Shown: positions 33,107 to 42,322 of the stretch, piece by piece
Layout of the letters: each line of letters begins with the position of its first letter
Numbering within the stretch: the first letter of the stretch is position 1
Assembly (NCBI GenBank): GCA_963700395.1
Contig: CAVOXI010000003.1
Location: 124,001-188,000 of the forward strand
From: Prado023 sp963700395
Lineage (GTDB): Bacteria; Actinomycetota; Actinomycetes; S36-B12; CAIYMF01
Direction of reading: 5' to 3'
DNA length: 64,000 nucleotides
The notes under the pieces: model-generated
Told to the model about the DNA's origin: nothing
The model's input: the letters and a program-made list of their open reading frames with translations, nothing else
Databases searched by the model: none
Made by a program: the position numbers and the translations under genes

Positions 33107-34269
33107 AGGCGCTCCCACCCCTCCAGCATCGCGATGACGCGCAGCATGACCTCATCCGCGCCGCCGCCGATGGAGATGAGGCGGGAGTCACGCATGTAGC
33201 GGGCCGGCCAGTTCTCCTCCGCATAGCCCATCCCGCCGTGGAACTGGACCGCCGTGTCCGCGACCTCGCGGGCCAGCCGACCGGTCTTGAACTTGGCGAT
33301 CGTGGCCATGCGCGTGACGTCCTGGCCGGCCGCGTACAGCTCCGCCGCGGTGTAGTTGTACTGCTGGAGGATGTCGACCTCCGCAGCCAGCTCGGCGAGG
33401 CGGAACCGCAGGTACTGGTTGTTGATGAGCGGCTCCCCGAAGGCGTGGCGGACCTTCAGGTACTCGCCGGTCCGCACGATCGCGCGGCGCATGGCCGACG
33501 TGGCCATGTACGCGCCCATCAGCCGCTCGTCCTGGAACTGCGACATCTGCTGCTGGAAGCCCTTGCCGACGCGCCCGATGGTGTTGGCCACGGGCACCCG
33601 GACCTCGTCGAGGACCAGCTCGGCGGTGTCCGACGAGCGGTTGCCCATCTTCTCGATCTTGCGTCCCACGGAGAACCCGGAGCTGTCGGTCGGAACGATG
33701 ATCTGGCTCATTCCGCGGTACCCGGTGGACGGCTCCTCCCCCGGCTCCACCGTGCGCGCCAGGAGGCACAGCCAGTCGGCCTGCGTCCCGTTGGTGATCC
33801 ACATCTTGCGGCCGGTGATGACCCACTCGTCGCCGTCGCGCACGGCCTTCGTCCGGATCCCGGCCACGTCGCTGCCGGCGTCGGGCTCGCTGACCGCCAC
33901 CGAGGTCACCATCTCGCCGCGCAGCGCCGGGGCGAGGTACTTGAGCTTCAGCTCGTCGGTCCCGTACTTGGCCAGGGCGGGAGTCGACATGGTCGCCTGC
34001 ACGGCGATGGCCAGCGGCACCCCAGCGACGTCGGCCTTGCCGAGCTCCTCACCGAGGATCATGTTGTAGGTGTGGTCGGCTCCCTGGCCGCCGAACGCCG
34101 GGTCGACCTCGAGCCCGAACAGGCCCAGCTCGCCGACCTTGGCGAAGACCTCATGGGCTGGGAACGTCCCGTCGTCCTCCCACTTGTCGGCGTTCGGGTT
34201 GATCTCGGTCTCGACGAAGCGCCGCACCATGCTGCGGAACTCGCGGTGCTCGGGGGTGAAGGTGATCAT
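33103..34269 (-). CDS. Acyl-CoA dehydrogenase (isovaleryl/citronellyl-CoA-type)
   Basis: 388-residue FAD enzyme, oxidising an acyl-CoA to the 2-enoyl-CoA. Blocks seen: GLFGLEVDPAFGGQGADHTY, VTSVAVSEPDAGSDVAGIRT, ITGRKMWITNGTQADWL (FAD/CoA contact) and QFHGGMGYAEENWPARYMRD. The catalytic Glu lies in ISIGGGADEVMLRV. Neighbours (hydratase downstream, TetR upstream, biotin carboxylase at 40149-43945 under a matching operator) suggest leucine or acyclic-terpene breakdown, so an isovaleryl-CoA- or citronellyl-CoA-type dehydrogenase is inferred. ATG 34269 follows AAGGAG and overlaps the TetR stop (ATGA). Confidence 0.92.
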   Translation of the reverse strand: MITFTPEHREFRSMVRRFVETEINPNADKWEDDGTFPAHEVFAKVGELGLFGLEVDPAFGGQGADHTYNMILGEELGKADVAGVPLAIAVQATMSTPALAKYGTDELKLKYLAPALRGEMVTSVAVSEPDAGSDVAGIRTKAVRDGDEWVITGRKMWITNGTQADWLCLLARTVEPGEEPSTGYRGMSQIIVPTDSSGFSVGRKIEKMGNRSSDTAELVLDEVRVPVANTIGRVGKGFQQQMSQFQDERLMGAYMATSAMRRAIVRTGEYLKVRHAFGEPLINNQYLRFRLAELAAEVDILQQYNYTAAELYAAGQDVTRMATIAKFKTGRLAREVADTAVQFHGGMGYAEENWPARYMRDSRLISIGGGADEVMLRVIAMLEGWERL

Positions 34270-34985
34270 CTGGTCTCCTTGCGCGGGGCGGGTCGCGGGG
34301 CGGGGCGGGCAGGGGGTCTGGGCGTGGGACGGGACGCGTGCGACGCGGGTTGCTGGCGATTCGCCGCGGGGATCTGGCCGCCGGCAACGGCGATCCGCGC
34401 GGGCATCCCCAGTCCGCGCACCCACAGCTGGGTCAGCGTGCGGGTGGCCACGGCCTCGTCGTGGACCTCGCCGCGGCCCAGCCAGTGCGCCGCGAAGCCC
34501 TCGACCATCCCGCAGAGGGCCGCAGCCGCAGTGTGGGCGTCGAGGTCGGGAGCGGCCAGGCCCTCGTCCTGGAGCTTGCGGATCGCCGCCGCAACCCGGG
34601 CCACGTGCGTGCGGCGCAGGTCGAGCAGGACATCGGCGAACCGGGAGTCCACCGCCGAGGCCTCCTGCGCCACCCGAAGGAGCTGGGCGTGGCTGCGGTA
34701 GCCGTCGAGGTAGGCGCGGTTCGCGGCATCGACGCGGGCGATCGGGTCACGGACGCGCGGGACGGTCATCGCCTCGTGGAGGTCGGTCCGCACCGCGGCG
34801 AGAACCGCGAGCAGGACGTCCTCCTTGGTGTCGAAGTACGTGTAGACGGTCCCGTGCGCGACGCCGGCCGCGTCGGCCAGGTCGCCCATCCGGGTGCCCG
34901 CGAAGCCCCGCTCGGCGAAGACCTCACGCGCGGCGGCCACGAGCTTGTCCCGGGTCGCCTGACCCCGAGCCGTCAGCGGCCTCAT
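34266..34985 (-). CDS. TetR/AcrR-family transcriptional regulator
   Basis: 239 residues. The N-terminal HTH is plain: RDKLVAAAREVFAERGFAGT, then MGDLADAAGVAHGTVYTYFD, then TKEDVLLAVL. The C-terminal ligand domain is divergent and ends in a Pro/Arg-rich tail. It is the first gene of the TetR-dehydrogenase-hydratase operon, starting 4 bp below the tandem palindrome at 34990-35025. It most likely represses this operon and, from the matching operator at 43951-43986, the acyl-CoA carboxylase operon. An acyl-CoA or acid intermediate would be the expected inducer. The 7-bp -10-to-ATG spacing suggests a leaderless message. Confidence 0.93.
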   Translation of the reverse strand: MRPLTARGQATRDKLVAAAREVFAERGFAGTRMGDLADAAGVAHGTVYTYFDTKEDVLLAVLAAVRTDLHEAMTVPRVRDPIARVDAANRAYLDGYRSHAQLLRVAQEASAVDSRFADVLLDLRRTHVARVAAAIRKLQDEGLAAPDLDAHTAAAALCGMVEGFAAHWLGRGEVHDEAVATRTLTQLWVRGLGMPARIAVAGGQIPAANRQQPASHASRPTPRPPARPAPRPAPRKETR

Positions 34986-34989
34986 GAAC

Positions 34990-35025
34990 CTGACGCTAGC
35001 GTCAAGTTGACACGAGCGTCAAGTT
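34990..35025 (-). promoter_or_regulatory. Tandem palindromic operator with embedded promoter, TetR operon
   Basis: Two 16-bp palindromes 17 bp apart: CTGACGCTAGCGTCAA (34990-35005), whose core TGACGCTAGCGTCA is perfect, and TTGACACGAGCGTCAA (35007-35022). On the minus strand a TTGACG -35 and a TAGCGT -10 with an 18-bp spacer sit inside the sites, and the -10 is seven bases from ATG 34985. A repressor bound here would block polymerase directly. 33 of 36 bases match the site at 43951-43986. Confidence 0.75.
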
Positions 35026-35120
35026 GGCCGGAGCGGCTGCACGGGGGCTGGGTCGTGGCGGGCAGCGCAGCCACGATCAATCGAGGTCACCGCGCGTCGG
35101 GCCGACAGGTCCCGACGGCG

Positions 35121-37036
35121 TCAACGGATGCGACGGGCCCGCAGGTGCTCGGCCAGCCCCTTGGCCTGGGGGTCCAGGGAGGTGGAGTCGGCGACCCCAC
35201 TGCCCAGCAGCCCGCGAATCACGACGTTGACGGCCCGCAGGTTCGGCAGGGGGTGGACGTCGACGTCGAGGTCGGCCGCCTCGGGCAGGAGCTCGCGGAC
35301 CTTGTCCGGGGTCAGGTACGACTCCAGCCAGGCGTAGCGCACCGCCAGCTCGGGCGGCGTCGAGCCCGGCGCTCGGCCCGACCCCCGGCTCGGGGATCCA
35401 CACGCCGATGTTCGCGTTGCCCCCCTTGTCGCCGGACCGCGCTCCCACGACGTCGCCGAGCACGGTGCCCTCCGCGTACCCGAAGTCCGGCGTGCCGCCG
35501 CCAGCGTCGCCGGCCACAGCCCGGCCCCCGACCCCGCCGGCCCGGGATCCGACGCCGGCCGATCCGGCCAGGTCCACCTGGATCGCGCGGTAGGTGCCCA
35601 GCTCCACCGCCTCGCCGTCCACCGTCACCTGGACCTCCACCTCGGACCGGTCGATCAGGGTCGGCCAGTAGATGCCGTACGCGGTCCCCTCCGCCGGGGG
35701 CGCGGTCGGGAACATGCCCGGGTAGGCGCCCAGGGCGGACTCCACGACCGCGGTCGTGAACGGCTTGCCCACCTTGCGCTGGTCGAGGTCCTTGACGGTG
35801 ATCCGCAGGTGGCCCTGCGCGGCCGCGGTCGTGGCCGGATCCTCGGCGGCGACGTCCTCGAACGCCACGTGCAGGGCGCCGACGTCCAGGCTGCTCTCCC
35901 GCGCGAGGTCGCGCGGGCTCGGGGCGGGGCGGCCCCCGGCCGGATCACCCAGGGCCTCGGCGAGCCCGACGCCGGCAACCATCCGAAGCGCCAGGTCGGC
36001 CTTGGCACCGGCGTCGCGGCCGGTCAGCACCAGGGACATCGTGTTGCGGAACCCGGCGAACAGGTTGACCGCGACCTTCAGCTCCTCAGGGGCCGGCGCT
36101 CCGCGCACGCCGCTGATCCGCACGCGATCCGGGCCCGCAGGGGTCAGGGTGATCGTGTCGAACAGCGCAGTGACATCCGGGTTGGCGTACCGCGGCCCGG
36201 CGATCTCGTAGACCAGCTGGGAGGTGACCGTCCCCACGGACACGAGCCCGCCGGACCCGGTCGGCTTCGTGATGACGCTGGACCCGTCGGCGGCCACCTC
36301 GGCGATCGGGAAACCGGCGGGCCAGGAGGGGACCTCCGTGAAGAACGAGTAGTTGCCGCCCGTGGCCTGGGCCCCGCACTCGATGACGTGCCCGGCGGCC
36401 ACCGCCCCGGCCAGCCGGTCCAGGGCGACCGGATCGCCGGCCGCCGCATCCGCGTACGACCAGCCGTGCCACCACGCGGCCGGTCCGATGACGAGCGCGG
36501 CGTCGGTGATCCGACCTGTGATCACCACGTCGGCACCTGCGGCGAGCGCGGCGGTCACCGGCTCCCCGCCGAGGTAGGCGTTGGCGGTGATGGGCGCCCG
36601 GCCGCCCAGGGCCTCGCCGGTGTCCAGGTGCGGGAACTCCGCAGGGCGCGAGCGTGACCACCGCCAGGACGTCGTCCCCGGTGACCACGCCGATCCGCGG
36701 GGACAGCCCGAGGGTCGTGGCGAGGTCGCGCAGGGCGTCGGCACAGCCCTGCGGGTCCAGTCCGCCGGCGTTGCTCACCACGCGGATCCCCTGGTCCAGG
36801 CACGTGCCGAGGACCTGCTCCATCTGGGTCAGGAACGTCCGGGCGTACCCGGAGCCGGGGCCGTGCTTCATCCGCTGGCGGGCCAGGATCAGCATGGTCA
36901 GCTCGGCCAGCCAGTCCCCGGTCAGGACGTCGATCTCCCCGGACTCCACCAGCTCCGCAGCGGCGGACATCCGGTCGCCGAGGAACCCTGAGCAGTTGCC
37001 GATCCGAACCGGTCCGCGTGCCTGCGCATCCACCAT
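35121..37036 (-). pseudogene. AtuA-family acyclic terpene utilisation protein (DUF1446), two frameshifts
   Basis: About 638 residues. The AtuA family belongs to acyclic terpene (citronellol/geraniol) pathways and related acyl-CoA gene sets, function unclear. ATG 37036 starts VRIGNCSGFLGDRMSAAAEL and VSNAGGLDPQGCADALRDLA. The frame breaks near 36648 (VTLA to RPAEFPHLDTG), then runs through ADVVITGRITDAALVIGPAA and GGNYSFFTEVPSW, and GDKGGNANIGVWIPEP at the start of the C-terminal ferredoxin-like domain. A second break near 35365 joins TPPELAVRYAWLESYL to the end SLDPQAKGLAEHLRARRI. All blocks are conserved around the breaks. It lies just upstream of the TetR operon on the same strand. Confidence 0.83.
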
Positions 37037-37109
37037 CTGGGCAGTATGGCCCAGCCCATGGGCGGTTCCGCCGGGGGGATCGCGATCCGCGGGCACGGTC
37101 CGGTTACCA

Positions 37110-37200
37110 GGCGCCCCTGGCGCTCGCCGAGCCCGGGCGCCGCCCCGGCGCGCTCGCGGAATCCCCGCGGCCCCCCGGCGCGCTCGCGCAGCCCGGCGAA
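37110..37200. repeat. Imperfect GC-rich direct repeats
   Basis: Three units of the type CCGGCGCGCTCGCG recur with about 31-bp spacing (for example at 37148 and 37179). They lie in the 173-bp gap between the AMMECR1-like gene and AtuA, just beyond the AMMECR1 stop. They could be a terminator region or assembly-sensitive repeats. Confidence 0.35.
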
Positions 37201-37209
37201 TCGCCCCGA

Positions 37210-37824
37210 TCAGGCCTCGGCGAACTCCTCGGAGTCGTAGACCTCGATCCTGGTCCCGGCGGGCCACTCCTGCGGAGCCAGCCCCGCCTTGCGCCAGAGC
37301 GCAGCCAGGAACGCGGCGGCTCGGGCAGCTGCTCCCAGACCGCGGGCAGGAACGTCGCCCGGCGACGCCCGGCATCGACGACCAGGCCGCGGCCGACGGG
37401 GATGCGTGCCAGCAGGTCGGAGTAGCCCGACGCACGGGAACGGCCGCGTGGGCGAGAGCACGGAGATGTCGATGACCATCCCGCTCGCCCGCTCGCGGGT
37501 CAGGGGCGGGAACCGCGGATCACGGAACGCCGCGTCGAACGCGTGCTCGGCGACGTCCGCGATCAGCGACTGGCGCGCCGAGCAGCGAACCGATGCACCC
37601 GAGGAGGTCGCCGCCGCGCGGAGCGCAGGGTGACGAACGCGGCACCGGGCTCGCTGCAGCACCGCGTCGGAGGCGGCCACGCGGTCCGCGTCGAATCGGG
37701 GCCGACGCCTGGTCGACAGCGCCTCCTGGATGGTCGCCCGGGCGAGGCGGAGGAGGATCGCACGCGACTCGGGCGAGATCCTGCCGGTGTCGCCCCCGGA
37801 CGGGCCGGAGATGCACGGGACCAC
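37210..37824 (-). pseudogene. amrA: AmmeMemoRadiSam system protein A (AMMECR1-like), at least five frame changes
   Basis: AMMECR1-domain protein, one of the three genes of the AmmeMemoRadiSam set; biochemical role unknown. Starting ILLRLARATIQEAL, the frame shifts to EPGAAFVTLR and then to RGGDLLGCIGSLLG, the family's GCIGSL motif. It returns to SLIADVAEHAFDAAFRDPRF and IDISVLSP, and shifts again to GYSDLLARIPVGRGLVVDAG followed by RRRATFLPAVWEQLPEP. It ends FLAALWRKAGLAPQEWPAGT and EVYDSEEFAEA at 37210. The family order is complete. Five frame changes in 600 bp is extreme and suggests low-quality assembly here or strong decay. Start GTG 37824 is tentative. Confidence 0.78.
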
Positions 37825-37827
37825 GTG

Positions 37828-38836
37828 CCGGGGTCGTGGGCCTCGAGGTCCCGAGCATCCTCGTGCGGCCGATCGGGCAGATCGGATCCCGCTGGTCCCC
37901 GTCCGACCGCCTCCGAGCCCGCCGGGCGCGGAGCAGTGGCGCCCGGAGCGCCGAGCGTGACCGCGAACGCGGCGTAGCCCACCACCCGATCGCGGTCCCC
38001 CGCGGTGTCACCGGAGTTGCGCGCATCGAGCAGCCGGACGGACCAGTCCTGTGCGGCGGCTGCGGTGAGCAAGGCCCCGAAGCGGGTATCGCCCGCACGC
38101 GTCGGACGTGCCGATCGAGTCCGGGCGCCGGTGCACGATCGAGCGGATGGTCCGGCTGTCCTGCGCGATCGCGGACTCGTAGTCCAGGTAGTGCGACAGG
38201 TCGGTCGAGACCACGACGAGAGTGCGCGGCAGGGCAGCGCACCGCGTGATGACCGCGGCGACGTCGCCCGGCATGTCGGCGCCGACGATCAGCGGGACCA
38301 GCCTCCAGCCCTCGGTCAGGACCCTCTGGAGGAACGGCAGCTGCACCTCGAGACTGTGCTCGGGGGCGTGGGCGGCATCCGCGTTCACGACGGTGTCGAG
38401 CTGCGAGCGCAGGTCGTCGGTGACGTCCGTGTCGAGCTCGACGTCGCCCAGCGGCGTGCGCCAGGCGCTCGCCGTGCTCACGCCGATCCCGCCCACCGAC
38501 AGGTAGTGCGCCGGGCCGAGCAGGACCACCCGATCGACCGCTGCCGGATCGATCATCGAGAAGGCGAAGCCTGCGGTCGGCCCCGAGAACACGTACCCCG
38601 CATGTGGCACCACCACCGCCAGGAGCCGACCTCCAGCCGCGCGCGGCCGACCTCCGGCGCTCCCGCCGCGCGCCTGATGACCCCCCATCGCGCGATGCGA
38701 TGTCCTCGCGCGCCTCGGCGACGTAGCGGTCCACGTCACCGGCCAGCCGCTCAGCGCGGCCGGGGTAGAACCGCCCGGCCACGGCGGGCTCGCGGATGCG
38801 TCCAGCCCGCCCGGAGGCCTGCCCCCATCCCCTCAC
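37828..38836 (-). pseudogene. amrB: AmmeMemoRadiSam system protein B (MEMO-like), at least two frame changes
   Basis: MEMO-domain protein, a fold related to extradiol dioxygenases and metal-binding. GTG 38836 precedes IREPAVAGRFYPGRAERLAG, the hallmark N-terminus. Near 38690 the frame moves to AVVVPHAGYVFSGPTAGFAF (metal His), VVLLGPAHYLSVGG, HAPEHSLEVQLPFLQRVL and VVVSTDLSHYLDYESA (metal site). Near 38080 another change gives LLTAAAAQDWSVRLLDARNS and VVGYAAFAVTL. The 3' end cannot be set, as no stop fits after VGYAAFAV; the 37828 end is arbitrary, ahead of the AMMECR1 start. It lies between the radical SAM and AMMECR1 genes. Confidence 0.75.
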
Positions 38837-38978
38837 GCTCCCGCCCTCCCCGCACGAGCGGCCGCACCGGGCCTGCGCACGCCGACATCCAAGTCCGCAA
38901 TCGCACCGGCGGCTGACCGTTGCCGTCCTGAACCGGCCAGCAGGTGGTCGGTCCCGGTCGGCGCGGCCGCATCGCCCA

Positions 38979-40100
38979 TCAGCGCGACCCCACGACCTCG
39001 GCGATCCGCACCGGGAGCCGCGTGCGACCCCACTTCCCCGCCGGACCGTCGAACACGCCGGCGATCGGAGTGCCGCAGCCTGCGCAGCGCCCGTCGTCGT
39101 CGAGCTGGTAGTCACGGATCTCGTACCAGTCGCGCTCGATCACCGGCCGGTGGCAGCCGGGGCAGGTGGTCGTGTCCCCGTCCCGATCGTGGACGTTGCC
39201 GGTGTAGGCGTACCGCACCCCGTTGGCCAGCGCGATCGCGCGGGCACGGGTCAGGGTCGCCGGCGGCGTCGGTGGCACGTCGCGCATCTTCCAGTCGGGG
39301 TGGAACGCGCTGAAGTGCATGGGGACGTCGCGCCCGCAGTGCTCCACGACCCAGCGGGTCATCGCGTCCAGCTCCGACTCGGAGTCGTTGTGCCCCGGGA
39401 TGACCAGGGTGGTGAGCTCCATCCACGTGTCGGTCTGGGTGGCGACGTACTCGATCGTGTCGAGGACGGCGGCGAGGTCCGCCCCGCAGATGCGGTGGTA
39501 GAACTCGGCGGTGAAGCCCTTGAGGTCGATGTTGACCGCGTCCATGTGGCGGTAGAACTCCGCGCGCGGCTCGGGCTTGATGTAGCCGGCGCTCACCGCG
39601 ACCGTGCGGATCCCGCGCGCCCTGCAGGCCAGCGCGGTGTCGATCGCGTACTCGGCGAAGATCACCGGGTCGTTGTACGTGAAGGCCACGCTCGCGCAGC
39701 CCAGCCGCTCGGCGGCGAGCGCGATGTCCTCCGGCATGGCGCTGTCGGCGAGGGTGTCGATGTCGCGTGACTTGGAGATGTCCCAGTTCTGGCAGAACTT
39801 GCACGTGAGGTTGCAGCCCGCCGTCCCGAAGGACAGCACCGAGGACCCGGGCAGGAAGTGGTTCAGCGGCTTCTTCTCGATGGGGTCCACGCAGTACCCC
39901 GACGAGCGCCCGTAGGTCGTCGACACGATCGCGTCGCCCTCCCTGGCGCGCACGAAGCACAGGCCGCGCTGGCCCTCGTGCAGACGGCACTCCCGAGGGC
40001 ACAGGTCACACTGGACGCGCCCGTCGTCGAGGGCGTGCCACCACCGCCCCGGCCAGGTGGCCGGCGGCTGTTCGCTGCGCTCCGGAGCCCGGATGCCCAT
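38979..40100 (-). CDS. amrS: AmmeMemoRadiSam system radical SAM enzyme
   Basis: 373 residues, intact. The radical SAM cluster is C-x3-C-x2-C in GTAGCNLTCKFCQNW. Before it there is an extra Cys set, QCDLCPRECRLHEGQRGLC, and at the C-terminus TCPGCHRP and RCAGCGTP, likely for auxiliary metal or clusters. The family accompanies MEMO and AMMECR1 proteins in many bacteria and archaea; related PflA-like enzymes make a glycyl or substrate radical. ATG 40100 follows a GGAG. It is first of the three-gene set (then MEMO, AMMECR1) and lies 48 bp past the biotin carboxylase stop, maybe in the same transcript. Confidence 0.92.
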   Translation of the reverse strand: MGIRAPERSEQPPATWPGRWWHALDDGRVQCDLCPRECRLHEGQRGLCFVRAREGDAIVSTTYGRSSGYCVDPIEKKPLNHFLPGSSVLSFGTAGCNLTCKFCQNWDISKSRDIDTLADSAMPEDIALAAERLGCASVAFTYNDPVIFAEYAIDTALACRARGIRTVAVSAGYIKPEPRAEFYRHMDAVNIDLKGFTAEFYHRICGADLAAVLDTIEYVATQTDTWMELTTLVIPGHNDSESELDAMTRWVVEHCGRDVPMHFSAFHPDWKMRDVPPTPPATLTRARAIALANGVRYAYTGNVHDRDGDTTTCPGCHRPVIERDWYEIRDYQLDDDGRCAGCGTPIAGVFDGPAGKWGRTRLPVRIAEVVGSR

Positions 40101-40148
40101 GCCTCCAGCATCCTCCGCCCGGGCGCCACGCGCCACCCTGCTTGCCTG

Positions 40149-42314
40149 CTACTCCTCCTCGAGGACCGCCACCACGTGGTGGGCGTCCACCGAGTCGCCG
40201 ACGGACACCCGAACCTCAGCCACCACGCCGTCCTCGTCGGCCTTGATCCGGTGCTCCATCTTCATCGCCTCGAGGATCACCAGGGTGTCGCCCGTGAGCA
40301 CGCGGTCGCCCGGCGCGACCAGGACGGCCGTGACCGTGCCCGGGACCGGTGTGACCAGCCCGTGGTCGTGCCCGTGGTCGGAGGCGTCCGGGTGGCGCGG
40401 GAGGACCCGCAGGACGGTCGTTCGCCCCAGCCCCGTGACCAGGACCCACTCAGCGGCTCGGCGGACGGTGAACCAGCCCCCGACCCCGTCGACCTCGACC
40501 ATCACCAGGGTGCCCTCGGCGCGCGTGCGGTCGACACGCAGCCGGGCGGGCAGCGGGGGCAGGCCGACCTCGAAGGTGGACTCGGTCGCCTGCGGCCCGC
40601 CGTCGTGGAGCGCCGCCTCGGCGGCCGCCCGCAGGGTCTCGGGGCCTGCCTCGACGGGGGTCGGCTCCTCGCCCGTCGCGACCCCGTCGCCGGCCAGCAC
40701 GATGTCCACGCCACCGTCGCGGTCGCGGGAGTAGTGGACCTCGATCGAGGAGTCGGCACCGAACTCGGAGTACCCGAACCGGCGCACCTCCGGGACCGCC
40801 TGGATGTTGCGCCATCCGGCCGGCGCCAGGGCCGCCCACGGCTGGCCGACGCGCTCCTGCTCGGCCAGGCCGAGCGCGGCGGCGCCCAGGTGCAGGGCGA
40901 GCTCGCGGCGCTCGAGGACCGGCGTGGCGGTCTCGGGGTGCTCCTCGAGGAATGCCGTGGTCGTGTCCCCGGAGAGGAACCCCGGCGAGCGCAGGATCGC
41001 TGCCAGCGACTCCCGGTTGGTCGGGACGCCTGCCACGCGCAGTCCCTCGAGGCTCGTCGCCAGCGTGGCCGCGGCGAGCTCCCGGGTCGGCCCGTGGGCG
41101 ATGATCTTGGCCAGCATGGGGTCGTAGAACGCGCTGACCTCCGAGCCGGTCTCGACCCCGGTCTCCACCCTGATCCCGGGCGCCGGGTCGGCCTCGAAGC
41201 ACTCGATGCGGCCCATCCCCGGCAGGTACCCGCGCGCGGGGTCCTCGGCGTAGAGGCGCACCTCGATCGCATGACCCGAGCGGGTGATCTGCTCCTGGGT
41301 CCGAGGCAGCGGCTCGCCCGCGGCCACCCGGACCTGCCACTCGACGAGGTCGAGCCCGGTGACCTCCTCGGTGACGGGGTGCTCCACCTGCAGGCGGGTG
41401 TTCATCTCGAGGAAGAAGAACTCCTGCGCCTCTCCCTCGCCGGACACCATGAACTCCACGGTGCCCGCACCCACGTAGTCGATGGCCCTGGCAGCCGCCA
41501 CGGCCGCGGCGTACATCCGCTCCAAGGTGGCGGGTGTCGCGCCGGGCGAGGGGGACTCCTCGACGACCTTCTGGTGGCGTCGCTGGATCGAGCACTCCCG
41601 CTCGAACGCGTGGACGACGTTGCCGTGGGTGTCGCCGAACACCTGCACCTCGACGTGCCGCCCGCGCTCCAGGTAGCGCTCGAGGAACACGGTCGGGTCG
41701 CCGAACGCCGATGCCGCCTCGTTGCGCGCCGCCGACACCGCCTCGAGCAGGTCGTCAGCGGAGCGGACCAGCCGCATGCCCTTGCCGCCACCCCCGGCCG
41801 AGGCCTTGACCAGCAGGGGCAGCCCCACCTTCGCGCCGGCCGCCACGATGTCGGCGTCGCTCGCGTCGGCCTCGAGCTCGGCGCCGGGCACCAGCGGCAC
41901 GCCCGCTGCGGCCACCAGGCGCTTGGCCTCGACCTTGAGCGCCATGGCGTTCATCGAGGCGGGGGTCGGGCCGATCCAGGCCAGCCCGGCGTCCGCGACC
42001 GCCTGCGCGAACGCCGGGTTCTCCGACAGGAAGCCGTATCCGGGGTGGATGGCGTCGGCACCGGACCGGCGTGCGGCGTCCAGGACCTTCTCGGCCACGA
42101 GGTAGGACTCCGCCGACGTCCTGCCACCGATCGCCACGGCGAGGTCCGCATCGCGGACGAAGGGCGCACCCGCATCCGGGTCGGAGTGGATCGCGACGGC
42201 CTGCAGGCCCATCAGGTGGGCGGTGCGGATCACCCGGCGGGCGATCTCACCGCGGTTGGCGACGAGGATCCGCCTGATGGGGCGGACGGGTGCGTTGGTG
42301 CTCTCGGGTGCCAT
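40149..42314 (-). CDS. Acyl-CoA carboxylase alpha subunit (biotin carboxylase plus BCCP; methylcrotonyl/geranyl-CoA-type)
   Basis: 721 residues. The biotin carboxylase domain starts RRILVANRGEIARRVIRTA. ATP loop KASAGGGGKGMRL, ERECSIQRRHQKVVEESPSP, FFLEMNTRLQVEHPVTE (bicarbonate/biotin site) and YDPMLAKIIAHG are all present. The C-terminal biotinyl domain has the Lys in LEAMKMEHRI. This is the architecture of MCC/geranyl-CoA carboxylase alpha. ATG 42314 lies 8 bp after the beta subunit stop. With the beta gene it should carboxylate methylcrotonyl-CoA or a similar branched enoyl-CoA, in the pathway served by the dehydrogenase operon at 32-35 kb. Confidence 0.93.
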   Translation of the reverse strand: MAPESTNAPVRPIRRILVANRGEIARRVIRTAHLMGLQAVAIHSDPDAGAPFVRDADLAVAIGGRTSAESYLVAEKVLDAARRSGADAIHPGYGFLSENPAFAQAVADAGLAWIGPTPASMNAMALKVEAKRLVAAAGVPLVPGAELEADASDADIVAAGAKVGLPLLVKASAGGGGKGMRLVRSADDLLEAVSAARNEAASAFGDPTVFLERYLERGRHVEVQVFGDTHGNVVHAFERECSIQRRHQKVVEESPSPGATPATLERMYAAAVAAARAIDYVGAGTVEFMVSGEGEAQEFFFLEMNTRLQVEHPVTEEVTGLDLVEWQVRVAAGEPLPRTQEQITRSGHAIEVRLYAEDPARGYLPGMGRIECFEADPAPGIRVETGVETGSEVSAFYDPMLAKIIAHGPTRELAAATLATSLEGLRVAGVPTNRESLAAILRSPGFLSGDTTTAFLEEHPETATPVLERRELALHLGAAALGLAEQERVGQPWAALAPAGWRNIQAVPEVRRFGYSEFGADSSIEVHYSRDRDGGVDIVLAGDGVATGEEPTPVEAGPETLRAAAEAALHDGGPQATESTFEVGLPPLPARLRVDRTRAEGTLVMVEVDGVGGWFTVRRAAEWVLVTGLGRTTVLRVLPRHPDASDHGHDHGLVTPVPGTVTAVLVAPGDRVLTGDTLVILEAMKMEHRIKADEDGVVAEVRVSVGDSVDAHHVVAVLEEE

Positions 42315-42322
42315 CTCGCGCC

